Part shown: in pieces, positions 21,176 to 32,300 of the stretch | Position numbering within the stretch: position 1 is the first letter of the stretch | Layout: each line of letters starts with the position of its first letter | NCBI GenBank assembly: GCA_015478945.1 | Contig: JABUQX010117025.1 | Location: forward strand, 1 to 38,238 | Direction: 5' to 3' | From: Trachelipus rathkii | Taxonomy: Eukaryota; Arthropoda; Malacostraca; Isopoda; Trachelipodidae | Length of the DNA stretch: 38,238 nucleotides | Made by a program: the position numbers and the translations under genes | Notes under the pieces: model-generated | The model's input: the letters and a program-made list of their open reading frames with translations, nothing else | What the model was told of the DNA's origin: nothing | The model's database searches: none

Positions 21176-23829
21176 AAAAACACTTCGGTTCATTCACATT
21201 AGCATCACGAGGTCCTATAACGCGCGCCAGCAGAATTGAGTAACTTGATAGATCAGATCTTGAAGAAATCAGAACACGTAGTAGAAAGAGGCAAATTGAT
21301 TAAGTCTATCTAAATATTATATAAACCTAAAGTGAATAGAGAGCTTAACACCACAACACAGCAAAAGCATGAATTCGCTCAAGATACTAGAACTAAATCG
21401 CTGACTAAGGAATAGCTCCCTCAAATCAAAGGTCCATTTTACGAATAAATATAAGAAGTTTCTGATACATTGGTCTTATCGATACAGAGCCTACATTGGT
21501 GAGTAGATGTCCTGAAGCAAATCTGCAGCGGAGATATTATTTACCACAAATTTCTTAAAGCCCCTTTTATATAATATGTAGTTATATAAGATACGAGAAT
21601 TCGTTAAGGTGAATTTCGCTAGAATAACACTATCACGAGTCAAGTGGAATATATTGATGCTATCCTGTGCGAGAGATAGAGAGATTATATAGTTCTCTTT
21701 AACACAATTGCTATTCTAGAGAGATTAATATTCTCATTACTATGTCTGTATTCGACAAGAGATCAAAAATTTCTTTCTCAATGATATTTTTAAAGATATC
21801 AATTCTCTACTAAAGTACCTCTGGATCGTTAGAAGGGAGTTGAAAGCATTATCTAGTGTTATGCTTTTAGCGCACAAGACTCAATTTTTTGTCTAAAATA
21901 TTATTTGCGAGGGATTTTCGCTAGTATATTTTTATCCTTCACGTTTAATTGTCTCAACATTCGTTTCAGGCCCTGATATAAACTTACACCAAACTCGAGA
22001 TTTATTCTTTTTTTTATTCTGCATAGAGCGAGATATAGAGTGTTTGTACTAAGGCATAGGTATTCTTAAAAACCAGACTTGTCCTACAATACTCACTACA
22101 AAACGGTAAGAACATCAATAATGATGATAGATGCAGGAATAAACATAATGTACTCTAATAAGTAAATATATATATGTGAGTTTTTTAAAAAATACTATTT
22201 TATAGTTTATTTGGTAAACTAAAATTACCTTATACTTAAATAGAATGCATTAATATATAATTTATAGTCATAAATATAGGTAGAATATAATTTTCTAAAT
22301 TAATGAGTAATCACTATTTCATTATAGTGTTTATTATTGAGAAAAAGAAGAGCTTGATCACAAAAAAGGTATACTAACACTATAATAACTTATTTGGATA
22401 CATGACGGTAGATATTGCTACCGATTTATAATTATATATCATTTTGCTCTCACTTACATTTAGTTTATAGTTGAATTAAGGGTTCTTTTGATTTGTTTAT
22501 TGACTAAGTAGTAGTAATATATTGTTTTTTTTGTAGAAGATTTAAGGAGATCTAATTTTTACATTGAACTTTACTTTTGATTTTCCTTTAATTTTGTTAT
22601 CATATATTTTAAACTTGTTCGTTACAGGTGTGTTATTTATATTATAACGGTCCTTGAATATTAGAATTGAGCAGTGTCTAATATCAAAAGCATATCTAGA
22701 GTATAAGTATGTATTGTATATTTGATGATGTTGTAAATTTTGAAAAGTCTATTATTATTGAGTATATAATATAATTAAAAGTAAATAATAGTATGGCCTA
22801 CAGTAATAGGAGCCCTGAGGGACATTAATTACCGTTATGGGGTATAGATTGAGGCAAGTAGAGGTGTATTAGAAAAATTAGTGGTACTCCTAAGGCTGAC
22901 GTATATTATTGTGTTCGGATTCAAGATATAAGTTATAGATAATTTAGAAATATAACCACCCCTTTATTTAGAGTTAATATTTAACTTGAATAGGAACACC
23001 TAAATATACCTTCACTTATATAGATAAATACTATTAGTCTCTTCTATAAAATAATTAATTATTACACGAGTCGATGTGGTCATTGCTTCAGGTCTCACGG
23101 AATTACATACTCTATCCAAAGAGTATTTCCAAACCATTATATTCGAAGATTTATATTTATCTTAAAAAATATTACAGTTAATTATGGATTCAGAATATAA
23201 TATTTAAGGTTTGTGTTTTAGTTTGCTTTTTTATTTTTTATTTTTTGTTTTTTTCTAGTAAAACAATATAATTTAAAGAGAGATAATATTCAGCACACAT
23301 GCAAACAAGCTTTTTGCTTCAATTCTGCGATGCTACGAGGTTTCTCGGGATAGCCCTCAAAGAGTATGACGAGAATTCTGCGAGAAACAGGAAGCCAAAG
23401 ACGTCTTTGAGAGATGAAGCGCCCGGTTATTTACGAGTGCGAGAGATGTAATGAGAGTTAAGTGCCGTTTGGTTGAGTATTGGCGACACCTTATTTTTTA
23501 ATTTGTTTTTTCTAAGAAAGAATGACTAAAGTTTTTCTGCATGCAGCAGTTGTTATCTGAGAATTGATAAAGCAGGAGTAACTTGTATTACAACCCTAAT
23601 GAAAGTTTCAATGCTATTAAGAAATTTTTTTCTCTCCGGAAGGGAGGTCGTCAAGAGCTTTTTGTGTGTGAACTATGGAATAGCAAACTTTTGCAATTTA
23701 TTATATGATCAGTTCTAGGATAGTGTATGGTTAGTTATGTTTCTCTATAAATTTGGATAGATTCTCGAGATGAGATGTTGAGAAGTGGGCTATAAATTAT
23801 GGTGAATTATAATATTCTTTTTTTTGCAG
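21176..23829. other. mixed spacer with short open stretches, no recognised gene
   Basis: More balanced composition than the flanks. Plus-strand open stretches at about 21225-21310, 23055-23165 (TRVDVVIASGLTELHTLSKE...) and 23280-23460 are protein-like but short and unrecognised. Hairpins lie at 21843-21867 and 23340-23388. A T-rich run lies at 23220-23265. Confidence 0.45.
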
Positions 23830-23883
23830 TGTGTGTATGTTAGTGTTCATGGAGTTGGCCCAGTTGTTTGCCGAGGACATATG
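23830..23883 (+). CDS. candidate internal exon with strong splice signals, product unknown
   Basis: Seen: a pyrimidine tract ending TTCTTTTTTTTGCAG (AG at 23828-23829) precedes a 54-nt segment that ends exactly at a consensus donor, GTAAGTACT (from 23884). The segment is a multiple of three and open in two frames: CVYVSVHGVGPVVCRGHM in one, VCMLVFMELAQLFAEDI in the other. The first is glycine/valine-rich, the second amphipathic; I recognise neither. Upstream on the same strand two overlapping open stretches lie at 23530-23720. It lies on the opposite strand to the UBE2O-like exon, so it would be nested in that gene's presumed intron. It may be chance, but acceptor, length and donor together are unusual for this window. 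Confidence 0.35.
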
Positions 23884-24385
23884 GTAAGTACTGAGGTCAC
23901 GAGCCGTTTATTCATCTATGGAGACGCACTAAAACTCACAACAACGACCCTCCATTCCGTCACGAAAGTTATGTAAATAATTCTTTCTACGACATAGCAA
24001 CAGAGAGCCTGTCTTGCCCTTAATGCGATAGTGGATAACATTGTGTAACGCGCTCATAAAAATAGTCCGGCCAATAAGACCGTCTCTGATAGATAGTGAA
24101 ACCGACAATTTATCGGCTGCTAAAGAACTGCACCTTATAGCGGTTATGTAAAAGTAGTGTATACTGCACATTATTGAGAGACTAGACGATCATGCTTATT
24201 ATCACGTAAACATATTCATCACCTAATATTTTACTCATAATTTGTTTCTAACCATTATCTATTTGTTTTTAGTTGAGTTTATTGTTTCCCGTTCAAAAAT
24301 ATTGCAACTCTTAATCATGATGCTCTAACTGAAAAGTTATTTCTTGAAAGTTCTTTGCGAATAACTAGGAACACGCCTTAGCCGC
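23884..24385. other. spacer, no recognised gene
   Basis: Begins with the donor of the candidate 54-nt exon. An 80-codon minus frame (23929-24171) has balanced composition but no family match; I checked it for the next UBE2O segment and do not find one. Confidence 0.45.
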
Positions 24386-24688
<303 letters not shown>

Positions 24689-25048
24689 GGATACAGGGGA
24701 AAATCAAGCAGAGTTCAAAATAACTGAAAACAAGATTATCATTGCATTATGTACATTGCTTTTTGTAAGTAACAAATATGGCAAGTCCTAAATAGGAACA
24801 AACTTCAAAGTTTAATAATCGGAAGCTTCCCTTTTATGTTAGGGCAGTGAAATGGTTAAAAAACTTTCAATAACAGTAAATCATAAGGAAACATTCAACA
24901 GAGCATTCTTCTCAACATTCAGTAGGGATGAAGGAAAATACTTTTTAGTGTAGTAAAAAGCCAGTGTTTCCTAACTACTAATTCATTTCATAATCTTACG
25001 AGCTAAAAAGGCTATAAATAAAATAGAAGATGCATAAAAAATACTAAC
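24689..25048 (-). other. start of presumed UBE2O intron 1
   Basis: On the minus strand this follows the donor GTTAGT at 25048. It carries stops in all frames, is moderately AT-rich and shows no further conserved UBE2O segment. It runs directly into the 300-bp AT tract. The intron assignment is inferred from the exon only. Confidence 0.45.
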
Positions 25049-25246
25049 ATTTTGCTCGTGGAGGAAATGTTTATCTCCCTTAGGATACCAAGCAACTCTT
25101 ATAGTGCCTTTAGGAGCATTTGCCTCCGTTTCTCTGTCAGAATATGCAAAGTCATCAAGTTCAGCCTTTTTCAAAACAAATCCAACTTTAAGCTGACCTT
25201 TATTATTGAAACTGAACACTTTATCTTTATAAAAATACTGATTCAT
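25049..25246 (-). CDS. UBE2O: probable first coding exon of a UBE2O-like E2/E3 ubiquitin ligase
   Basis: Seen: from ATG at 25246-25244 the minus strand codes 66 residues (MNQYFYKDKV... to ...FLHEQN) and then meets a good donor, GTTAGT, at 25048-25043. Beyond the donor the frame turns into a hydrophobic AT-rich tail. An in-frame TAG lies 18 nt before the ATG and base -3 is A, so the ATG is a plausible start. Known: UBE2O is a large ubiquitin-conjugating/ligating enzyme. Its first conserved region (an SH3-like substrate-recognition domain) has an aromatic-rich start, a 'G.V.FGLV' strand, an acidic SD.E spacer and a 'G.(V/I)RV.WYP.G' strand, then a basic stretch leading to '.L.DRS'. The exon has all of these up to that point: GQLKVGFVL (res 18-26), ELDDFAYSDRETEA (29-42), GTIRVAWYPKGDK (47-59). 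Inference: this is the 5' coding exon, with the rest of the gene towards lower coordinates. No following exon was recognised, so an orphan exon copy is possible. Confidence 0.72.
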
Positions 25247-25440
25247 TATGAATGGTAATAGCTACAATTCTTCTTTTAAAGCATAAATGAGCAGTGCTAA
25301 ATAACTATAACTTTTATAGAAATCAACTTTGTTTCCTTCATTTAAAATATTATTCTGAAAAGCAATAAAAATTATAAATTGCCAATAAAAATAATAAACG
25401 CAAAAATAGTATTCTGCCAAAACAATATACAGTAACCCTA
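25247..25440 (-). other. sequence upstream of the UBE2O-like exon
   Basis: This lies 5' of the presumed start codon on the minus strand. It holds a TAG in frame 18 nt before the ATG, and on the minus strand GAATTGTAG about 14 bases before the ATG could serve as an acceptor for a 5'-UTR intron. No convincing TATA or initiator can be fixed in such AT-rich DNA. A 61-codon frame here (about 25262-25447 minus) has hydrophobic AT-driven composition and looks like chance. Confidence 0.3.
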
Positions 25441-25784
25441 GCCACATATACGTATATATTATAATATATATATCTAAATATTATATAGGATATAGTTATA
25501 ATATACTAATTAGGGTGGAGGTATAGGGTTTGAGATAGATATAAGAGATGTAGTAATTCATCTATTTTCATAGAAAGTCCAGTCTTTAATTTAAACTTTC
25601 AAAAGATGCAAAAGAATAGATAAATATAATATAGATAAAATAATATAAAATATATTCTAGACCACAAGAAGGGAGTTAACTCAATGTAGCCGTTATATAT
25701 AGATGTAAGATTATATAGATATGATAAATATGAATATTTATAGTAGATAATATCATGTTAACAAACCTTCATAAATTAGAAAAT
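25441..25784. other. AT-rich spacer
   Basis: TATATAG and GATATAA words with no open frame of note. Confidence 0.5.
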
Positions 25785-25980
25785 ACACACACACACACAC
25801 ACACAGACACACACACAATATACATACCTTTACAATTCCACATAAACACACAAAACTTCAAACAAGTATGCACAGAAGTATGACACACACACACATGACA
25901 TTTTACAATTCCACACAAACAACAAAACACACACACCGCACACACGACAACAGACACACACGCACAACATACTCACACCC
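25785..25980. repeat. (AC)n microsatellite and CA-rich tract
   Basis: (AC)n from 25785 to 25817 with one G interruption, then CA-rich sequence with ACACACACAC at 25884-25895. Two copies of TTTACAATTCCACA lie 73 bp apart (25829-25842 and 25902-25915), each followed by AAACA-type text. The cysteine/valine-rich minus frame here is repeat-derived. Confidence 0.9.
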
Positions 25981-26880
25981 TCAAAAGAATAGATAGTGGA
26001 TTTATAGTAATTTATATGAAATATAATATATAAATAAGAGAGTAATTAAAATAATGTAAAATATAATATAATATAGAATAATAATGTAAGAAGTAAAGTA
26101 ATAATAATGATTAAAGGTAAAATATATATATAGATATAATTAAGAAAAAGATATAATAATAGAAGTATAATAATATAATAATAGGTAATGAATATATTTA
26201 TAAGCACTAACACACGCTTAGCTAGCCCCCAACATGCAATAATACATCTGAATACATCACACAATATGCACATCACAGCGAACACTATAAGTATAGAACT
26301 TGGAAATTTTTATGAATAACAAATATAAATAAATAATATGTTAAATATATTAATATAAATAATATATTATAAATATAATTAAATTAATATATAAGTATAA
26401 TATATAATTAAATTAAATTAAATAAATATAAGTAATAGAAAAAAATATATATAAAATATTAAAATAATATAAATAAAAAATTAAAATTTAATATTATAAA
26501 ATTATAAATAATTAATATATAATATATAATATTAAATATAAATATGTAATAATAAATAATTAAGAAATATAAATATATAAATTAAATAATAATAATAATA
26601 TAATAAAAATATTAATAATATATAAAATAATATATATAATTAAGAATAATAAAAATAATAATAAAATAATAATAAAAATAAATATATAAATAAAAAATAA
26701 TAATGAAGACTTTCGTTCATATATTATAATAATATAAGTAAATAACAATAATAAATCAATAATATTATGAAAAGAATAAAAAAATAATTAATAAAAAAGT
26801 AATATATAATACGTATAAATTAAATAATAGAAGTAAAAAAGATGAAAATAATGAGGAAAAAAAAGCCATTAAGATTAATA
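25981..26880. repeat. TAA/AAT-rich low-complexity block
   Basis: AATAATAATA and AAATATAT words almost throughout, with a short normal patch at 26205-26290. Isoleucine-rich minus frames at 26046-26285 and 26560-26748 are composition artefacts. Confidence 0.75.
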
Positions 26881-27272
26881 TAGATAATTAAGAATTAATA
26901 ATGACCTTTCTAACAATTATGCCACACAATTTAGGGACTAATCAGACTCCAAAGAAAATTTACAAATTTTTTTATTTATCTTTTGTAATACTGCCAGACG
27001 TATGATTTTTTACATTACTATAGGTTCAAGACTGTAGTGAAAATGTTTTCGCTCGCTCGCCCGTTCTTATCAATATAGTAAATTCAAAAAAATTACACAT
27101 AAGTAAGAATAGTTTATAAGTCTTATAGCCTTTGACCATCGTACGTTTCTGTCTTATTTACAAGACAATGTTTAAAAAATAAAATTCAATTATTTTAATC
27201 ATTAATTAATAACATATGTATTATTTACAAAATGTTTATATATCAAAAATACAGGCTTTTAATTGAAAAGGT
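26881..27272. other. mixed spacer with a short CGCTCGCTCG run
   Basis: CGCTCGCTCGCCCG lies at 27050-27063. No open frame of note. Confidence 0.45.
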
Positions 27273-27535
27273 AAGAGCACGCCAGCCAGCTACACCACAC
27301 CATCCCACATACAGCGATCACAACATCCAGCCACCCCGAGACACCTACATTCACTAAAAACTAACACTTAATGTACACTGACATATAAAACACATATAGC
27401 ACATCAACAAATACAACACGAACACACACTACACATATCTTACACAAGCAAACCACACAAAGACACAGAAACCTACAACCACTTACACACACGCAACATG
27501 ACTAACTATACCCACATACCCCCCTCGAGAATAAT
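27273..27535. repeat. C- and A-rich block (ACC/CAC words)
   Basis: Very strong C over G (27301-27360 has 24 C and 5 G) with CACACAC, CCACAC and ACATACC words, starting sharply after GGTAAGAGCACG and ending at CCCCCCTCGAG. No gene. Confidence 0.7.
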
Positions 27536-28620
27536 GATAGATATATATAAAATTATATTAGAATAATATTATATAATATTATATAATTATTAAAATAAAT
27601 AGAATATATATATAATTATAGATATATATATATATTAGATTATATATATAGAATATATATATAATATATTTAAATATATAGATATAATAATAGTTATTAG
27701 TAGTATTATAGTAATATTAATATATATGATTATATAATATATATATATATTAATAAATTATAATAATATATAGTAATATAGTAATTAATTTACAAATAAA
27801 GCATTACATCACAATACGTTATAAGTTTTCAGAAAATTAAAAATCCCTACAACAATACGTAATATACACAAACTATAATATATATACTTTATTAGATATA
27901 ATAAATTATATATATAATTATAGATTATAGTAATGATATATATATATATAATATATATATATAAGATATTATAATTATATAGTATATATATATATAATAA
28001 GATAATATAGATATATATATATATATATTTAATAATTAAATATAATATATATCATATAATATAATAATACATATAATAGATTATTTATATATATATATAT
28101 ATAATAATATATATATTATATATATATATTATTAATAATAATAATGAATATATATAGATATATATAAATTATATAGAATATATATATAATAAGATAGAAT
28201 AATATATATATAATAAAATTATAATATTAAATATAATATTAATATTATATAATATATATAAATATAATATATAAATAATATAATTAATTATAATTATCAT
28301 TATCTGTTAATTAAATTACAACAAACAATTATAAAGGTAAATGAATATAAAATCATTTTAGTATATAATATATAAATATATATATATATATATATAGATA
28401 TTATATATATAATATATTATATAATAATATATATTATATATATTAAATTATATAATATATATATTATAGATATATATAAGATATAAATTATATATATATA
28501 TAATATTAATATATAATATATATATTATATATTAAATAATATTATAAATTATTAATATATATATAATAGAATATTTATATATTTAAAATTACATAATAAA
28601 TATATATAATTATAATGAGT
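27536..28620. repeat. AT satellite with scattered G (TATATAG words)
   Basis: About 1.1 kb of TATATAGATATATA and AATATATAT text, with short ordinary patches at 27790-27860 and 28290-28360. No gene. Confidence 0.85.
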
Positions 28621-31153
28621 TAGTTTAATATCATTAAAAGCAATAAAGACAGTAATGTATAGGTACCATTCGGGAAAAAAGACACGCGACCTTTTCACTA
28701 TTCTGTGACAGACATCTTTCCTTCGTCAAAGAAAAGCAAGATGAAAATTTATATACTGATCCTTTGACTACTTATGTATTGGCCTAATCACTCTTATTAG
28801 CCTGACCTTTTATCGTAACATAACCCTATTAATTATATGGATCTTCACTAAGGGTCAATTTTGGTACCAATATTTTTACCTTAACCCGTCTACTATATTT
28901 AAGTGAAAAGTCGATTTTTGAACACATTCACCTTGTGAGAACCCAAATTTTTTGTGAGAACCCTAATTATTTGAGAAAACCTACTAATTATTTGAAGAGT
29001 ATCACACTTAATTTTTATAGGTCAACACCTAACTTTTTTTTTAGTCATCCCCTAATATTTTGTTTTTACTAGGTATACATAAACCTGTAATTTTAGGTAG
29101 CTCCCTTAATATTATTATCTAGACTCTCCTAAATAATTTATGAGCACCCATTTTTTCGAAAATAATAGATGCGCCAATAACTGATAGCTTTATATATATA
29201 TAGTGTTCATAAGCTACCGTTATGTTACAGTTATATATTATACCCCCTATTTAACGCGCCTCCTATATATTTTCGAGACCTGATGAGGTCCATTTTGCCC
29301 TCTAGGTAATTTTAGTAGTGAACCTGTATGAGGCTATAGCCCTTTTAATGAATGTCTTACCTGTTTTGACCATTGATTAAGATATTAATAGGTCACTATG
29401 AACCTTCATCATACACTCATTAGGTTAGTAAGTTTTATTGATATAGTACTCGCACGGTTCATGTAAATTAGTTGTCCTGAGCATTCGATAGACAGTCAAT
29501 TCAAATTGAAGCCTCATTCTCGTTAATTATAATGGACAGTTCCCCGTGGCCGGTAGCTCCAATGTTAGTTAAGACACAAATTGGTTTATGGTCTTAATAA
29601 TCCACCGGTAATTGTGGGACTGCTTTTATCCTCTAGTGTCCATGCCTCAATTGGTATAACCGAAAATGTGATTTTCGCCATCTTTCTCATCAAGAGCTTC
29701 TTGCGAATAAACCAATTCACTTCACATCGTGCTGGGAAATCTACGCAAGTAAGAGGTAATCAATTAGTAGTTACAATCTCTTAATGGCGATAACATTGCT
29801 GAAGTATCATATCATTAGATTTAACAATCTTATTTAAGCTCGTATATTTGGGATGGTATGTGCTTTATTAACTCGTTGAAGTTTATTTGGTTGACTCCAT
29901 TGATGATATTAGGTCTCATTATTGAGTTCTTATTAGACCCTGTCCTATTATCTTGAGTATATGATTTATGTGTGACTTGAACATATAGCCCAATATATTA
30001 AACCGACACGATTTAGAGGAAGTTGTTGATTTCAGGGTGAGACGCTTTTCCTGTAGGGACTTAGCCGCTAAGGGAGTATTAATATGATGTTTGTGTACTT
30101 GTATTACGTATCGTCCTGTGAAATACCCGATGAGTGTTTTAGTTGATACCATTGCCGAATTCATCTCCGTCTACAGATTGTTAAGACGATTAACGGGTGA
30201 ACTCAGATTTAATTAAACCTGATGAGCGTCAAGTTGTGACATCTATAGCGCAAATAAAACGGAATGCAATTTTTATACATTTAAGCTTTGTAAAGAAGAC
30301 AGGTTTGTATGTGCTTTTACAAAAAAGTCAACCATGATTTGTACGGGTGTTAGATAATCATTTCCTCCGTATTATTTTATCCAGTTAATTAATTAGTGGC
30401 AACATACGCTATATTTTTATAATGAAGCCTAAAAAAAGTCCAAAGCTGTGGAAGAGCGGTTTCCTAAGGAGGATTAGTTAAAACACACAAAATGATAGTA
30501 GTGGCCTATATATGATTGTGTATTTGACCAATGAACCATTATTGCGCCGAAGGGCCAATTAGCCAAGGGAGTGTGCAATTATAGAGTTGGCCAAATTCGA
30601 GAGCCAAGTGAGTGCATCGAGTCCCAATCAAGGCCAACTGGCAATCGAAGTGCTCATACTTTTATATCATGCCTTTGGAATCATAGACACTCGAACTCGT
30701 ACGCATAACATTAATTTAGACATAAGCACCATAGTCTATGGCAGTGATGCGATATTCGTAGTCCTACTGTAGTAGTATGAAGTATTGATAACAGAGGTAG
30801 ATTCTGCATTCGAGATCTAAAAAATTATGGCACTTAGCTTATGTTAATAGACCTTCGGCCATCAATGATCAAGTAGAGCAGTATTGTATAATGCACAGAT
30901 TAAAGACAGCCCCATCGCCTAAAAAACCAAACGCTATATCATGAAAACTCAATAACATTAGTATTGCGATCATGAGCTCACACTGCTCAGACACATGGTT
31001 ACTATCTACTGTCATCATCTAAGGTACACTCATCGTCAACCACGACAGATATATGTTTCCAATAAAAGTCTTCTAGCAAATTAAAAGCCTCCATTAAGAA
31101 ATGATTTAAATGCGCAGTTCAGCGATTGTAATGCATAAACAGACAGGTAGAAA
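28621..31153. other. mixed-composition spacer, no recognised gene
   Basis: Balanced sequence with frames of 60-80 codons on both strands (29581-29784 +, 29919-30164 -, 30587-30772 +), none matching a family I know. A short 19-nt tandem repeat lies at 28933-28989. Confidence 0.5.
28933..28989 (+). repeat. three-copy 19-nt degenerate tandem repeat
   Basis: TTGTGAGAACCCAAATT (28933), TTGTGAGAACCCTAATT (28952) and TTGAGAAAACCTACTAATT (28971) follow each other every 19 nt. Confidence 0.7.
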
Positions 31154-31187
31154 GGTGGCTCAGTCAATTAAAGTGTCTCCTCAGGCG
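31154..31187 (+). other. tRNA-A-box-like head, possible SINE scrap
   Basis: GGTGGCTCAGTCAATTAAAG followed by TGTCTCCTCAGGCG resembles the 5' third of tRNA-derived SINEs (GGTGGCTCAGT.GGTTAA..). No B box (GGTTCGA..CC) follows and no cloverleaf can be completed, so it is not a tRNA gene. Confidence 0.25.
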
Positions 31188-31419
31188 TAAAGCGTTATGG
31201 CCGAAACAGATCGGAAAGTAAGTTTCTTCTCTCATGAATTACTAATCTCTAGTCGTTCTGATTTGACGCGTCAGTTGGGTATTATCAGCATAAGATGTTC
31301 CCAAATGAGCTTACACATTTGCGTAAGTTATTTAAACACGATCTTCAATTTACCTCCATTGTCCGAGCTGGCTCGTCCTTCGCAATGCCAATGGGAAAAC
31401 AGAGTAATATGAAGGTCTC

Positions 31420-31550
31420 CAAGTTGGCGAAGGCCCACAAGCAGCGAAATTGCAGGGCGCGTCTACACCCCCCGTGTCTTCCCGCACAGACACTTGACGG
31501 GGAGGCCCCAGCACCCTGGCAGGATCGCAGACCCTCACGCGCAGTATAGA
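31420..31550. other. GC-rich micro-island
   Basis: Contains ACACCCCCCGTGTC, GACGGGGAGGCCCC and similar words. Minus frames of 110 (31350-31682) and 95 codons (31594-31881) overlap it or lie next to it but match nothing I know. It may be an unrecognised repeat. Confidence 0.35.
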
Positions 31551-32300
31551 CGGAAAATTTGTTAAAAATATAAAATAAAAAAGATTCAAAAAATCAGGCG
31601 AACGAAATTTGCCATATCTTAAACATTTCAAAGGAATGCGTTTCCAAAGATGGACACGACGTGTCAAATTTGCCATATTCATCCCGCAACAGACTATAGA
31701 ACGATTTTTGAATATAAAAAATACAGTTTATCGGCGAACTCCATTCGACTAATCTTAAAAAACAAGTACAGAACCATAGCGAAGATAACACATCGACTAT
31801 TAACAGAAAGGATATATTAGACACAACAACTTGGTGTTGACCAATGTACAATGCGAAACTTAAGATGACTGGTAACCTCAATAGATGTAAGAAAGATGAA
31901 GATGTGAAAGATAACTTAAAAAAACAAATTATCAGGTACTAAACTTAAATACTAACTAACGTATCTGAAAAAAAGGGGGGCTCCACCCCACTTTTGGATA
32001 CCCCCTGGGGTGAATCCCATACATAAAAAAATCAACCGGGAAAGTACGTGAGAATCTGGGAGACAAAATGATACCCTAAAAAAAACACCCATGAAACTAC
32101 CAGTGGTCTGGAGTAAACAGAATTACAAAAATAAATATAACTCATCTCCTATCTCGAAGAATCTCTAGCAGAAATTCCTTTTGATCTTTAGCAACCCGAG
32201 AGCGCGCAAAGTATACTTCCTACAAATTCTTAACAGCAGTAAAGCAGTTAAAAATCAATAGATAACCCTTTGGAGTTAACCTAAACACCTAGGTAGTGAG
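31551..32300. other. spacer with short repeats and a C/G-run hairpin
   Basis: AAATTTGCCATAT occurs twice, 61 bp apart (31605-31617 and 31666-31678). GACACG-a-CGTGTC lies at about 31652-31664. A stem CACCCCA/TGGGGTG lies at 31984-31990 / 32006-32012 next to a GGGGGG run and a CCCCC run. Confidence 0.5.

Noticed and set aside
23929..24171. 80-codon minus frame as UBE2O exon 2
   Set aside because: It lies at a suitable place and contains SIRDG, but the expected DRS...GDVVRR pattern is absent in all three minus frames.
25769..25957. 62-codon minus frame rich in C and V
   Set aside because: It is the translation of (GT)n from the CA microsatellite.
27246..27275. 16-nt microexon between ATACAG and GTAAGAG
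   Set aside because: There is no pyrimidine tract before the AG, and such short matches are expected by chance.
29279..29320. CTGATGAGGTCC, a third hammerhead-like core
   Set aside because: No GAAA and no closing stem within 60 nt.
29571..29784. Copia-like RT/RNase H remnant on the minus strand
   Set aside because: A short 'HIFGYTN.GMDTRG' string recalled the 'GY.DA' region, but stops interrupt it and no other copia motif is present.
30218..30262. CTGATGAGCGTCAAGTTGTGAC, a second hammerhead-like core
   Set aside because: A stem II can be drawn (GTCA/TGAC), but no GAAA follows; the sequence reads CGCAAA. Stem I partners are missing.
31350..31682. 110-codon minus frame over the GC-rich micro-island
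   Set aside because: It is long mainly because the island is GC-rich and so stop-poor; no motif or family match, and other frames are open there too.
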